Shown here: piece by piece, positions 39,650 through 49,166 of the stretch
How positions within the stretch are numbered: the stretch's first letter is position 1
How the letters are laid out: each line of letters starts with the position of its first letter
Assembly: GCF_016804325.1 (NCBI RefSeq)
Contig: NZ_CP043627.1
Span: forward strand, 4,585,001 to 4,649,000
Origin: Methylobacterium aquaticum
GTDB lineage: Bacteria; Pseudomonadota; Alphaproteobacteria; Rhizobiales; Beijerinckiaceae
Direction: 5' to 3'
Length of the DNA: 64,000 nucleotides
Translations under genes and position numbers: made by a program
Notes under the pieces: model-generated
Databases searched by the model: none
What the model was told of the DNA's origin: nothing
What the model saw: the letters and a program-made list of their open reading frames with translations, nothing else

Positions 39650-42013
39650 ATGACTCGCGAACTGTCCGCCGGGACCGCCCCGACCTCGATCTCCGCCCGC
39701 GCCCGCGCCGCGGTGGTGCCGCAGGACGTCTCCTACCTCACGGGGCTCAACCCCGAGCAGCGCCGCGCCGTCGAGGCGACGGACGGGCCGGTCCTGGTGC
39801 TGGCCGGCGCCGGCACCGGCAAGACCCGGGTGCTCACCACCCGCATCGCGCACCTGATCTCGACCGGGCGCGCCCGGCCCTTCGACATCCTGGCGGTGAC
39901 CTTCACCAACAAGGCCGCCCGGGAGATGAAGGAGCGGATCGGCACGCTGATCGGCCCGGCCGGCGAGGGGATGCCGTGGCTCGGCACCTTCCACGCCATC
40001 GGCACCAAGATCCTGCGCCGCCACGCCGAGCTGGTGGGCCTGAGCTCCGACTTCACGATTCTCGGCACCGACGACCAGCTGCGGCTCTTGAAGCAGGTGA
40101 TCGCCGCCGCCGATCTCGACGAGAAGCGCTGGCCGGCCCGCAGCCTCGCCGGCACGATCGACGGCTGGAAGAATCGCGGCCTGTCGCCCGAGCAGGTGCC
40201 GGCCGGCGAGGCCTCGGCCTTCGGCTTCGGCAAGGGCGGCGGGCTCTATGCCGCCTACCAGGAGCGGCTGAAGTCGCTCAACGCCGTCGATTTCGGCGAC
40301 CTGCTGCTGCTCTGCCTGAAGCTGTGGCGCGAGAACCCGGACGTGCTGACCAATTACCAGCAGCGCTTCCGCTACATCCTGGTCGACGAGTACCAGGACA
40401 CCAACGTCGCCCAGTATCTCTGGCTGCGCCTGCTCGCCCAAGGGCATCGCAACGTCGCCTGCGTCGGCGACGACGACCAGTCGATCTACGGCTGGCGCGG
40501 CGCCGAGGTCGACAACATCCTGCGCTTCGAGCACGACTTTCCCGGCGCCCTGGTGGTGCGGCTGGAGAACAACTACCGCTCGACCGGCCACATCCTGGCC
40601 GCCGCCTCGGTGCTGATCGCCCATAACGAGGGCCGGCTCGGCAAGACCCTGCGCACCGACAGCCCGGAGGGCGAGAAGGTCACGGTCACCGGCGCCTGGG
40701 ATTCGGAGGAGGAGGCCCGCCTCGTCTGCGAGGAGATCGAGAGCCTCCAGGCCAAGGGCCACAAGCTGTCCGAGATCGCCGTGCTGGTCCGCATCTCGGC
40801 CCAGATGCGCGAGATCGAGGACCGCTTCGTCCAGCTCGGCCTGCCCTACCGCGTCGTCGGCGGCCCGCGCTTCTACGAGCGGGCCGAGATCCGCGACGCG
40901 CTGGCCTATTTGCGCATCGTCGCCAACGGCTCCGACGACCTCGCCTTCGAGCGCATCTTCAATACGCCGAAGCGCGGCCTCGGCGACGCGACGCTCCAGG
41001 CCCTGCACGGGCTCGCCCGCCGCGCCAAGGTGCCGCTGCTCCAGGCGGCCCGCATGATGAGCGAGACCGAGGAGCTGAAGCCCAAGCCCCGCTCGACCGT
41101 GCGCGCCCTGTGCCAGAGCTTTTCCCGCTGGGCCAAGCTCCTGGAGGACCAGCCGCACACGGAGGTGGCGCAGACGATCCTGGAGGAATCCGGCTATACC
41201 GAGATGTGGCAGAAGGAGCGCACCGCCGACGCCACCGGCCGCCTGGAGAACCTGAAGGAGCTGGTGCGCTCGATGGAGGAGTTCCCGGACCTCGCGAGCT
41301 TCCTCGAGCACGTCTCCCTCGTCATGGACGTCAACGAGGCCGAGGGCGGCGACCGGGTCAGCCTGATGACGCTGCATGCGGCGAAGGGCCTGGAATTCGA
41401 CACCGTGTTCCTGCCCGGCTGGGAGAACGGCCTGATGCCGAACCAGCGCGCCCTCGACGAGAGCGGGCGGGCCGGCCTGGAGGAGGAACGGCGGCTGGCC
41501 CATGTCGGTCTCACCCGGGCGCGCAAGCGGGCCAAGATCTCGTTCGCGGTCAACCGCCGCATCCACGGCCTGTGGTCCTCGACCGTGCCGAGCCGCTTCA
41601 TCGACGAGTTGCCCGAGGCCAGCGTCGCGGTGCTCGAGGCGCCGGCGAGCTTTTCGCAAGGCCCGTCGCGCTTCGACCGGCAGGCGCCGGCCTTCGGCTC
41701 GTCCTATTCCACCCCGGGCTGGCAGCGGGCGCAGGCGCAGACCGCCGGGCAGGATCGCTACGGCCAGGGCGGGTTTGGCGGGGGAGGGCGCGGTTCCTCG
41801 CCCGGCCGGCGCGGCCCGCAGCAGATCGAGGGCACGCTGGTGGCGAAGTCCACCGGCACGCCGTCGGCCTACGAGGTGGGGGCGCGCATCTTCCACACCA
41901 AATTCGGACCCGGCTCGGTGGCGGCCGTCGACGGCAACAAGCTCACCGTTGACTTCGACAAGGCCGGCCGAAAAATGGTCCTCGACAGCTTCGTCCAGCC
42001 GGGCTCGGGCTGA
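39650..42013 (+). CDS. UvrD/PcrA-type superfamily 1 DNA helicase
   Basis: 787 residues. The Q motif is GLNPEQRRAVE, Walker A is AGAGTGKT (52-59), Walker B is VDEYQDTN (about 245-252), followed by GDDDQSIYGWRGA, NYRS, VSLMTLHAAKGLEF and VGLTRARKRA. The C-terminal GARIFHTKFGPGSVAAVDGNKLTVDFD is the Tudor-like RNA polymerase-binding domain of PcrA/UvrD. It unwinds DNA 3'-5' in nucleotide excision and mismatch repair and removes recombinase filaments. A serine/glycine linker sits before the tail. ATG 39650 gives the normal N terminus. Confidence 0.94.
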   Translation: MTRELSAGTAPTSISARARAAVVPQDVSYLTGLNPEQRRAVEATDGPVLVLAGAGTGKTRVLTTRIAHLISTGRARPFDILAVTFTNKAAREMKERIGTLIGPAGEGMPWLGTFHAIGTKILRRHAELVGLSSDFTILGTDDQLRLLKQVIAAADLDEKRWPARSLAGTIDGWKNRGLSPEQVPAGEASAFGFGKGGGLYAAYQERLKSLNAVDFGDLLLLCLKLWRENPDVLTNYQQRFRYILVDEYQDTNVAQYLWLRLLAQGHRNVACVGDDDQSIYGWRGAEVDNILRFEHDFPGALVVRLENNYRSTGHILAAASVLIAHNEGRLGKTLRTDSPEGEKVTVTGAWDSEEEARLVCEEIESLQAKGHKLSEIAVLVRISAQMREIEDRFVQLGLPYRVVGGPRFYERAEIRDALAYLRIVANGSDDLAFERIFNTPKRGLGDATLQALHGLARRAKVPLLQAARMMSETEELKPKPRSTVRALCQSFSRWAKLLEDQPHTEVAQTILEESGYTEMWQKERTADATGRLENLKELVRSMEEFPDLASFLEHVSLVMDVNEAEGGDRVSLMTLHAAKGLEFDTVFLPGWENGLMPNQRALDESGRAGLEEERRLAHVGLTRARKRAKISFAVNRRIHGLWSSTVPSRFIDELPEASVAVLEAPASFSQGPSRFDRQAPAFGSSYSTPGWQRAQAQTAGQDRYGQGGFGGGGRGSSPGRRGPQQIEGTLVAKSTGTPSAYEVGARIFHTKFGPGSVAAVDGNKLTVDFDKAGRKMVLDSFVQPGSG

Positions 42014-42398
42014 AGCCGTCCCGCGCAGGCGCCGCCCGCGCCAGACCGGGAGCGGCGATCAGGTGGCGACCTCGTCCAGCCAGCAGGTCCGCACCGGTAT
42101 CGCCGTGACGCCGTCGGGCTATCCCCCCTCCACCTGTGTGTGGTTTTCATCACAGCCGATCGTGCGGTGCCGCACGCGCCGATTTCGCATGGGCATGGTG
42201 CGGCGCGACAATTGCTCGTTCATCATCGGCTGCTTACCCTGTCGGTCGAAACAGGCGGACTTGTCCACCGCCTGCGTCAACCCCGACCGGAACCGTCACG
42301 GCCGATCAGACTTTGAGTCGTTGCAAGAACACAGGAGATCCGGGACACCAGAGGGCACACCATAGTCGGCACCGCAAGTCCAGTGGGAGTGTTGATCC
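42014..42398. other. 385-base intergenic leader ahead of the PhoH-like gene
   Basis: Less GC-rich than its surroundings, with no protein-like frame and no recognised RNA or repeat. It presumably contains the promoter and a long 5' leader of the phoH-like gene. Confidence 0.4.
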
Positions 42399-43115
42399 GT
42401 GAAGAGACGACGCGCACGACTTGAACTGGTTGATGACCGCCCGATCCGAGTGCATCGCACTCGCTTCGAGGAGGAGCGCAACCCGCCACCGATTCAGCCG
42501 ATGACGGCCCGTCAGGCCGAGTATCTGGACGCCCTCGGGTCCCACCCGCAAGTGATCGTGCTCGGCCCCGCCGGCACCGGCAAGACCTACATCGCCGGAA
42601 CCCGCGCCGCCGACCTGCTGCGCCAGCGCAGGGTCGCCAAGGTGGTCATCACCCGGCCGAACGTGCCCTCCGGCCGCTCCCTCGGCTTCTTCCCCGGCAC
42701 CCTGGAAGACAAGATCGCGCCCTGGGTCGCGCCGCTGACCGAGACCATGAAGGAGCGCATGGGCGAAGGTGCCTTCGAGATCGCCGTCAAGGCCGGCGAC
42801 ATCGAGGTTGTCCCCTTCGAGGTGATGCGCGGGCGCACGTTCAAGAACTGCCTGGTGATCCTCGACGAGGCCCAGAACACCACCCCGGCCGAGATCAAGA
42901 TGTTCCTGACCCGGATCGGCGACGACACCCAGGTCATCATCAACGGCGACGTCTCGCAGACCGACCTGCGCGAGACGTCGGGGCTGCGCACCGTGATTCA
43001 CCTGGTCAAGAGCCGGATGATGCCGGTCCCGATCGTCGAGTTCGGCCTGGACGACATCGTGCGCTCGGGGATCTGTGCCGAGTGGGTGCGGGCCTTCGAG
43101 GAAGCGCGGGTTTGA
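42399..43115 (+). CDS. PhoH-like ATPase
   Basis: 238 residues from a GTG start (KRRRARLELVDD). Walker A is GPAGTGKT (56-63) and Walker B is VILDEAQN (about 153-160), followed by the PhoH pattern EIKMFLTRIGDDTQVIINGD and the arginine-rich ETSGLRTVIHLVK. This short form lacks the N-terminal KH part of chromosomal PhoL and resembles the PhoH proteins found in phages and alongside toxin-antitoxin or RNA metabolism genes. PhoH proteins are ATPases with proposed RNA helicase or ribonuclease roles. It stands alone. Confidence 0.88.
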   Translation: MKRRRARLELVDDRPIRVHRTRFEEERNPPPIQPMTARQAEYLDALGSHPQVIVLGPAGTGKTYIAGTRAADLLRQRRVAKVVITRPNVPSGRSLGFFPGTLEDKIAPWVAPLTETMKERMGEGAFEIAVKAGDIEVVPFEVMRGRTFKNCLVILDEAQNTTPAEIKMFLTRIGDDTQVIINGDVSQTDLRETSGLRTVIHLVKSRMMPVPIVEFGLDDIVRSGICAEWVRAFEEARV

Positions 43116-43124
43116 GGGTTGGAG

Positions 43125-43152
43125 GCCTGCCCGGCCGGGAGGTCGGGCAGGC
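43125..43152 (+). terminator. Hairpin after the PhoH-like gene
   Basis: GCCTGCCCG and CGGGCAGGC form a 9-bp stem with a 10-base loop, 10 bases after the stop. It is followed by TGTCGTTCT, a poor T-tract, so termination may be weak or factor-assisted. Confidence 0.5.
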
Positions 43153-43202
43153 TGTCGTTCTGATGGTTTATCGATGGGCCAACGGAATCTGACACCCATC
43201 GA

Positions 43203-43338
43203 GTCATTCCGGGGCCGCGCAGCGGAGCCCGGAATCCATAACCGCTGAGCGGTTGGAAGAAGGCGGATCGCGGTCCGCTTCATCCTTTCCCGCCTGTGTT
43301 TCTGGATTCCGGGCTCCGCTGCGCGGCCCCGGAATGAC
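43203..43338. repeat. Composite palindromic repeat, family B (copy 4)
   Basis: It begins GTCATTCCGGGGCCGCGC and ends GCGCGGCCCCGGAATGAC; inner arms GGAATCCA and TGGATTCC. The outermost 18 bases pair perfectly. The rest of the 463-base gap (43116-43578) holds the hairpin above, an AT-richer stretch near 43360-43420 and no gene. Confidence 0.88.
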
Positions 43339-43578
43339 GCGCAGGGTGCAAGTACTGCCAGAGCAGATCAAATTTATTTTGAGAAGTGCCTTTTAAGTGC
43401 GCTTCCTATTCTAAATCGCGCGACAGGTGGACAGCGCGGTTGGAGATGGTGCAACCCCACCTCAGTCATATCGCCGCGACGACGACGCCCATTCCGAAAT
43501 CTACCCCGCCGCCAGCAACCATCCCGCGCCCGGACGTTTCCTAGGTCGATCGATTCCCTCGCTCACCCAGGACGCAGC

Positions 43579-44229
43579 ATGGCCCATCTCCTCGTCATCG
43601 GCGCCAGCCAGGGCATCGGGCTGGAAACGGTGAAGGCGGCGCTCGCCGCGGGGCACCGGGTTCGCGCCTTCGCCCGCTCGGCGGGCAAGATCGCCCTCTC
43701 GGACCCGAATCTCGAACGCTTCCCCGGCGACGCCTTGTCGGCGCCCGACATCACGGCTGCGCTCGATGGCGTCGATGCCGTGGTGCAGGCCCTCGGCGTG
43801 CCGTTCCGCGACCTGTTCGGGCCGGTACGGCTGTTCTCGGACGCCACCAACGTGCTGGTGCCGGCCATGGAAAAATCCGGGATCCGCCGGCTGGTGGCGG
43901 TCACCGGGTTCGGCACCGGCGACAGCCGCGCGGCGATCGGCCCGCTCCAGCGCCTGCCGTTCCGCCTCGTCTTCGGCCGCGCCTACGACGACAAGGACGC
44001 ACAGGAAATCCGCATCCGGCAGAGTGGTCTCGACTGGACCCTCGTCCGCCCCGGCGTGCTCACCGGCGGGTCGGCAACCGGGCGCTACCAGGTGCTCGAC
44101 CGGCCGTCCTCGTGGACGAACGGGCTGATCGCCCGGGCGGACGTGGCACAATTCATCGTTCGGGAGATCGAGACCGGCGATCATGTCCGGCGCCCGGTCG
44201 TGCTGATCCACCACCCGTTGCCGGTCTGA
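43579..44229 (+). CDS. NAD(P)-binding atypical SDR (NmrA/YwnB-like)
   Basis: 216 residues. The Rossmann loop is LVIGASQGIGLETVKAAL (GASxGIG), followed by GHRVRAFARS and GVDAVVQALGVP. The LVAVTGFGTGDSR and LDWTLVRPGVLTGG segments place it with the atypical short-chain dehydrogenases that bind NAD(P)H, of the NmrA, YwnB or biliverdin-reductase-B-like group. The catalytic Tyr-Lys of classical SDRs is not evident. It is followed four bases later by a SOUL heme protein, so the two may form an operon. The substrate is unknown. Confidence 0.82.
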   Translation: MAHLLVIGASQGIGLETVKAALAAGHRVRAFARSAGKIALSDPNLERFPGDALSAPDITAALDGVDAVVQALGVPFRDLFGPVRLFSDATNVLVPAMEKSGIRRLVAVTGFGTGDSRAAIGPLQRLPFRLVFGRAYDDKDAQEIRIRQSGLDWTLVRPGVLTGGSATGRYQVLDRPSSWTNGLIARADVAQFIVREIETGDHVRRPVVLIHHPLPV

Positions 44230-44233
44230 GCCG

Positions 44234-44836
44234 ATGGACAAGGTTCTCTACTACGCCGTCACCCTGGTCGAATCGGTCCTCGGCGTGTTCGGGGTGCGCG
44301 CCTTCTACGACCAGCCGCGCTACGCGGTGGTCGAACGGCTCGACCGCGGCGTCGAGATCCGGTCCTACGAGACGCGGGTCGCGGTCGAGACCGACGCCCG
44401 TGGGCAGGGCGACGGCGAGGCCTTCGGGCGGCTCTTCCGCTACATCACCGGCGCCAACCGGGCCGGCGACCGCATCGCCATGACCGCCCCCGTCGAGGCC
44501 GGCGGCCAGCGCATCGCAATGACGGTGCCGGTGGAGCAGGTGACCGGCGGCACGATGCGGTTCTTCCTGCCGCATGCCGTCGCGGCCGCCGGCGCGCCGG
44601 AGCCGACCGAGCCCGGGGTTCGCCTCATTACGGTGCCGCCGGAGCGGATCGCGGCCTTGCGCTTCTCCGGCCGCATCACGCCGGAGGCGAGGGCAGAACA
44701 GGAACGGATTCTGGCCGATGTGCTGCGGGCGGCAGGGAAAGTTCCGGCGGCTGCGCCCTTCTTCATGGGATACGACCCGCCTTTCGCGATCCCGTTCCTG
44801 CGGCGGAACGAGGTGGCGGTGCGGCTGGGGACGTGA
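44234..44836 (+). CDS. SOUL family heme-binding protein
   Basis: 200 residues. After a hydrophobic N terminus (YAVTLVESVLGVFGVRAF) comes the SOUL/HBP fold: YAVVERLDRGVEIRSYETRVA, GEAFGRLFRYITGANRAGDRIAMTAPVEA, IAMTVPVEQ and a FSGRITPEARAEQE segment. SOUL proteins bind heme or other porphyrins; bacterial functions are not settled. The N-terminal segment could be a membrane anchor or uncleaved signal. It is probably cotranscribed with the upstream NAD(P)-binding protein (four-base gap), which hints at a joint role in tetrapyrrole chemistry. Confidence 0.87.
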   Translation: MDKVLYYAVTLVESVLGVFGVRAFYDQPRYAVVERLDRGVEIRSYETRVAVETDARGQGDGEAFGRLFRYITGANRAGDRIAMTAPVEAGGQRIAMTVPVEQVTGGTMRFFLPHAVAAAGAPEPTEPGVRLITVPPERIAALRFSGRITPEARAEQERILADVLRAAGKVPAAAPFFMGYDPPFAIPFLRRNEVAVRLGT

Positions 44837-44881
44837 GGGCCGGGTGCCCGCTTCCACTGAAGTTCTAAAGTAAAGCGCGTC

Positions 44882-45110
44882 CCCCTCTCCAGGCGATGCC
44901 GGGCTTGCCCGGTATCGCTGCAAGGTGTGGGAGAGGGGTTAGGGGTGAGGGTGACACGCTTCCGTGTAAACCGCTGAGCGTGGTGCTCGCAGCTCAACGG
45001 TGCGCGCTATACGCGGCACCGTAGCACCCTCGCGCGATCTTCGATCGCCCCTACCCCTCTCCCACACCTTGCAGCGATACCGGGCAAGCCCGGCATCGCC
45101 TGGAGAGGGG
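44882..45110. repeat. Long inverted repeat (family D), 58-bp arms
   Basis: The left arm 44882-44939 is the reverse complement of the right arm 45053-45110; both carry CCCCTCTCCAGGCGATGCC at the outer end. Each arm itself holds a small palindrome (GCCGGGCTTGCCCGGTATC). The 113-base middle has no gene. The whole would fold into a large cruciform between a plus-strand and a minus-strand gene that converge. Confidence 0.88.
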
Positions 45111-45170
45111 ATCCCGCGACTTCATGTTTCCTGTCTATTCAGCGGAGATCATACAACCGATTGATGACCT

Positions 45171-46205
45171 TCACCGCCCATCCGCCCGCGCCACCGCCCG
45201 CTTGATCACCTGCTGCACCTCGACGTTCGACAGGAACAGGTCGTGGTTGATGAAGCCGCTGCCATATTCCGAGGCATCGGCGACCCGCACGCCGAGCGCT
45301 TCCAGACGGCTGCGATCGGCCGCCCCCGCCCGCACCACGCCGCCCGCGATGGTGCTCGACAGTTCGAGCGCCCGGTCGTTGGTGGAGGAGATCACCGTGA
45401 TCTTCTGCGCCGCGGTGCCCAATCGCTCGATGCCGTTGGTGAACAGGTCGATGTCGATGTCGGGTGCGGCGAGCACGATGGCGCCGATCCGGTCGAGGGC
45501 CGCCTCGCCGGCATCGGCCCGCAGCATGCGCAGGGTCTCGAGGGTGAGCAGCGTGCCCATCGAATGGGCGACGATGTGGATGCGCCCGCCCTGCGCGGTG
45601 GCGAGCGCCCGCAGCAGGTCCTCGAAGGCGTCGCGCGACCACAAGGCGCTCTCGCGGTCGTAGCCGTAATCGAAGGTTTTTCCCGCCGAGGGCCAGGTGA
45701 ACAGGCCGGAGACGCCGCGGAAGCGGATGCCGTCGGAGAGCTGCGCCGCGCTCACCGCGGCGGTCTCGAACGATTCGCGGTAGCCGTGGACGTAGATCAG
45801 CACGTCGCGGCCCAGCGCCGCTTCCGCGAAGGCGGTGGCGGCCTCGGGGCCGGTCACCACCCGGGGTGCCGAGGCGATGCGCCAGTCGCCGGTGACCACC
45901 GACGAGACCTTGCCGAGCAGCGAGCGGTCGGGCGGGGCGAGGCGAACGGTGGCGAAGGCCAGGCCGCGGCCGCGCTGGTCGGTGAAGTAGGGCGGGCGGC
46001 CGGCCGGGTCGGCGGGGCGGCGGGTGGTGGCGACGAGCAGCACCGGGCTGACGTCGAGCGCCGATTGCTTCTCCGGCCCCGGCGCGTCGCCCAGAAGGCC
46101 GCCACCGAACCCACCGCCGAGGCAGCCGCCCAGCGACAGGCTGGCGAAGGCGGAAAGGCCGAGGCGGGCCAGGCCCCGGCGCGTCGGCACGGCGTTCGCT
46201 GTCAT
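45171..46205 (-). CDS. Lipoprotein-like alpha/beta hydrolase (DUF900 type)
   Basis: 344 residues from ATG 46205. The N terminus has an RR followed by a hydrophobic stretch and the lipobox LGGC, so it is probably an outer- or inner-membrane lipoprotein. The hydrolase domain shows LIYVHGYRESFE (oxyanion region), the nucleophile Ser in VAHSMGTLLTLE, and LAAPDIDIDLF with a late His in FINHDLF. This pattern fits DUF900-type esterases of alphaproteobacteria. The substrate is unknown. It diverges from meaB across 192 bases. Confidence 0.82.
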   Translation of the reverse strand: MTANAVPTRRGLARLGLSAFASLSLGGCLGGGFGGGLLGDAPGPEKQSALDVSPVLLVATTRRPADPAGRPPYFTDQRGRGLAFATVRLAPPDRSLLGKVSSVVTGDWRIASAPRVVTGPEAATAFAEAALGRDVLIYVHGYRESFETAAVSAAQLSDGIRFRGVSGLFTWPSAGKTFDYGYDRESALWSRDAFEDLLRALATAQGGRIHIVAHSMGTLLTLETLRMLRADAGEAALDRIGAIVLAAPDIDIDLFTNGIERLGTAAQKITVISSTNDRALELSSTIAGGVVRAGAADRSRLEALGVRVADASEYGSGFINHDLFLSNVEVQQVIKRAVARADGR

Positions 46206-46397
46206 GTCGTCCCACTCGTCCCCGGCGCGGGGCCGGTCTGTCCTCACGCTTTCAGGCCGGCGATGCGGCACCATCGTGGCCGTGGCGCGTCGTAGCCGGG
46301 CAAAGTGACGGTTGTTGCCCGAAGGTCACGCCTGTCCTCCCTTCGTCCACAGGCCCGGGCCCTCGACGGGCGCGCGGCGAGGCGGCAGAAAGGTCGC

Positions 46398-47375
46398 ATG
46401 ACCGTTCCGGCCCCCGACCTCGCCCAGATCCTGTCCGGCAACCGCGCCGCCCTCGCCCGTGCCATCACGCTGGTCGAGTCGAAGCGCGCCGATCACCGCG
46501 CCGCCGCCCGCGAACTCCTCGATGCCGCCCTGCCGCATGCCGGCAAGGCGGTGCGGGTCGGCATCACCGGCGTGCCGGGGGTGGGCAAGTCCACCACCAT
46601 CGACGCCCTCGGCGCCGCCCTGACGGCGCGGGGCCACAAGGTGGCGGTGCTGGCGGTCGATCCGAGCTCGTCGCGGACCGGCGGCTCGATCCTCGGCGAC
46701 AAGACCCGGATGGCGCGGCTCGCCGTCGATCCCAACGCCTTCATCCGGCCCTCGCCCTCCTCGGGCACGCTGGGCGGCGTCGCCGCCAAGACCCGCGAGA
46801 CGATGATCCTGTGCGAGGCCGCCGGCTTCGACGTGGTGCTGGTCGAGACCGTCGGCGTCGGCCAGTCCGAGACGGCGGTGGCGGATCTCACCGACTTCTT
46901 CCTGGTGCTGATGCTGCCCGGCGCCGGCGACGAGTTGCAAGGCATCAAGAAGGGCATCCTCGAACTCGCCGATATGATCGCGGTCAACAAGGCCGACGGC
47001 GAGGAGGGGATGCGCCGCGCGCTGGCCGCCGCCGCCGAGTACCGGGCGGCCCTGCACATCCTGACCCCGGCGAGCGCCACCTGGTCGCCGCCGGTGACGA
47101 CGATGTCGGGCCTCGCCGGCCAGGGGCTCGACGCCCTGTGGGACGCGATCCTCGACCATCGCGGCAAGCTCACCGCCACCGGCGAGATCGCCGCGAAGCG
47201 CCGGGACCAGGACGTGAAGTGGATGTGGGCGCTGGTCCACGAGCGGCTGCACCAGCGCCTCACCGGCAGCGCCGAGGTGCGCAAGACGACGGCGGAGGCC
47301 GAGCGCAGGGTGGCGGCCGGCGAGCGCTCGCCGGCCGCGGGCGCCGACCTGATCGCCGAACTGATCGGCTTGTAG
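46398..47375 (+). CDS. meaB: Methylmalonyl-CoA mutase-associated GTPase MeaB
   Basis: 325 residues. The P-loop is GVPGVGKST (58-66), then [22 protein letters not shown], the switch region [13 protein letters not shown], and NKAD for guanine recognition. The helical C terminus mediates dimerisation. It is the G-protein chaperone that loads and protects adenosylcobalamin on methylmalonyl-CoA mutase, required in the ethylmalonyl-CoA pathway of Methylobacterium. The mutase genes are not in the window. GAAAGG precedes the ATG at 46398. Confidence 0.95.
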   Translation: MTVPAPDLAQILSGNRAALARAITLVESKRADHRAAARELLDAALPHAGKAVRVGITGVPGVGKSTTIDALGAALTARGHKVAVLAVDPSSSRTGGSILGDKTRMARLAVDPNAFIRPSPSSGTLGGVAAKTRETMILCEAAGFDVVLVETVGVGQSETAVADLTDFFLVLMLPGAGDELQGIKKGILELADMIAVNKADGEEGMRRALAAAAEYRAALHILTPASATWSPPVTTMSGLAGQGLDALWDAILDHRGKLTATGEIAAKRRDQDVKWMWALVHERLHQRLTGSAEVRKTTAEAERRVAAGERSPAAGADLIAELIGL

Positions 47376-48308
47376 ATCGCCCGACGCGACCGGTCGGGAA
47401 TCCGAGCGGACTTGCGTCGGGAGACCGACGCTCCTCCGCTCACGGTGTCGCGTTGTCGCAGGGTTCGGGTCGGGAATTTTTCGAGATCCCGTTTGATCGA
47501 TCCGTACAGATCTCAAGCCCCCTTCGTCATTCCAGGGCCGCGAAAGCGGGACGCGAAAGGGCAATGAGGGTATGCAGACCGTCGAGAAAGTCGATCAAGC
47601 TCTGAACGGGTCCGAAATTTGAGGACGTCATCGATTTATAACGAAATTTCGTTTTGGTTTTATCGGTCCGTCATCGATCATCGACTTGTGAGATCGGGGC
47701 GGTCGCTCAAGGGCGTGCAAAGCTGCGCGAATTCGCGTTCCGGCTCATGCTGATCGGTGATGGCCCTGTCGAGCACCGGCTTTGCGGTCGGCGGCCACGG
47801 CGTCCCTTTCGAAAGCGGCAGGCCACGGCGGCGCATCGACCCACAGGCCGGTTCACAGCGAGGCGGGTCCGATCACACGGCACTCGCATCGGCATGGGGG
47901 TGTGGATGGGAAAGATCCGTGGCGCCACGCTCCACGCCATGGTCGTGGAGCGTTCGGCCGATCGATGCCTCGCCTGCCGGGCGAGGCCCGGCGACGGACG
48001 CCGATCCGAGAGCGCAGTGATTCCCGTCGCCGGAACGATCGAAATCCCCGGATGCAGCGACTGCGTCCGGGGCTCGACCTCGCGGGCCAGGTGATCGGGG
48101 CTGGGGATCCGGAAGGTCGATCAGACGCTCATGTCAGATCGCGCGGCCTCCTCGTGGTATCGGACCCGCCGGTTTCCCGGCGGGCGCCCGGTGAGCCGGG
48201 GACGATGCCCGATCATCGCGATCGGGCGCCGATCCGTCGTCGTCGACCGTGCCGCATGTCGTCCGGCGAACCGGAGCCCGGTTCGCCGGCCGAAGCGCGC
48301 GCCCGGTC
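47376..48308. other. Intergenic region, no gene recognised
   Basis: A 933-base stretch. Several open frames exist, but none has a ribosome site, a protein-like composition or a family I recognise. A partial family B repeat lies at 47526-47560. Bases 47610-47690 are AT-rich for this genome (CGAAATTTCG palindrome, runs of T). It could hold a degraded gene, a small RNA or foreign DNA. Confidence 0.45.
47526..47560. repeat. Partial family B repeat (left arm only)
   Basis: GTCATTCCAGGGCCGCGAAA then GCGGGA, matching the left arm of the full repeats, with no matching right arm nearby. Confidence 0.55.
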
Positions 48309-49166
48309 CTAGTACGAGCCGAACTTGTAGTTCAGGCCGGCGCGGACGACGGCGAACTCGGTGTTGGCGGCGGCACCGCGCAGGTACACGGCGTTGGTGC
48401 CGAGATCGTAGAAGCCGCGGAAGGCGTCCTTCTTGCTGTCGAGGTTCACGTAGAGGCCTTCGACCTTCAGCGTGACGGCGTTCGACCGGAAGAAGTTCAG
48501 GAACGAGTCGGTGGGCAGGGCGTACTCGATGCCGCCGCCGGCCGCGTAGCCGGTGCGGAAGCTGTCGCGGAAGCGGCCGCCGGCGAAGTTCTGGTCCTCG
48601 CTGCCCGAGCCGTAGGCGAAGCCGCCGGTGCCGTAGACGAGCGTGCGGTCGAAGGCGTAGCCGAGGCGGCCGCGGACGGTGCCGAAATAGTCGAGGCCGT
48701 TGCCGCTGGTGAAGACGGTGGCCGCGGGCGGCGCGAAAGCCAGGCCGGTATTGCCGGCAAAGCCGTAGCTCAGCGTGCCACGGGTGCGGCGGGCGAAGTC
48801 GACGTATTGCGCGTCGGCCTCGATGCCGACCACGAAGCCCGAGCCCGGCGTGAACTGGTAGTTGTAGCCGATCTGCGCGCCGCCGGTGAAGCCGGAATTG
48901 TCGGTCCGGTTCGTGTTGAGGGAGACGACGCCGTTCGTGGTCTCCGAACCGATCACCGATCCGGCCGGAAGGTTGTAGCGGGAGGTGCTGCGGCTGTTGG
49001 CGTCGAAGCCGTAGCCGGCATTCACGCCGAGATAGAAGCCCGTCCAGGTGAAGACCGGCACCGGGGAGAAGACCGGCGGCGGGGCCGCGCGGCGCGGCAG
49101 GTCGGCCGCGGCGGCAGCCGAGGTGAGGGCGGTGGCGGCGGCCAGCGAGGCCAGGAACTTGTTCAT
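48309..49166 (-). CDS. Outer-membrane beta-barrel porin (Omp25/31 family)
   Basis: 285 residues. The signal peptide is MNKFLASLAAATALTSAAAA, and the mature protein starts ADLPRR, as usual for Hyphomicrobiales Omp25-like proteins. The first strand motif FTWTGFYLGVNAGYGF is diagnostic. Alternating strands follow (GGAQIGYNYQFTPGSGFVVGIEADAQYVDF, VRGRLGYAFDRTLVYGTGGFAYG), and it ends in the strand VRAGLNYKFGSY, as required for assembly by BamA. It is an eight-stranded barrel, probably structural and abundant. It stands alone and reads towards the gene-poor stretch before 48309. Confidence 0.92.
   Translation of the reverse strand: MNKFLASLAAATALTSAAAAADLPRRAAPPPVFSPVPVFTWTGFYLGVNAGYGFDANSRSTSRYNLPAGSVIGSETTNGVVSLNTNRTDNSGFTGGAQIGYNYQFTPGSGFVVGIEADAQYVDFARRTRGTLSYGFAGNTGLAFAPPAATVFTSGNGLDYFGTVRGRLGYAFDRTLVYGTGGFAYGSGSEDQNFAGGRFRDSFRTGYAAGGGIEYALPTDSFLNFFRSNAVTLKVEGLYVNLDSKKDAFRGFYDLGTNAVYLRGAAANTEFAVVRAGLNYKFGSY

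Noticed and set aside
47654..48094. 146-codon frame in the gene-poor region after meaB
   Set aside because: No ribosome site, biased residues and competing open frames on both strands; kept only as unexplained intergenic DNA.
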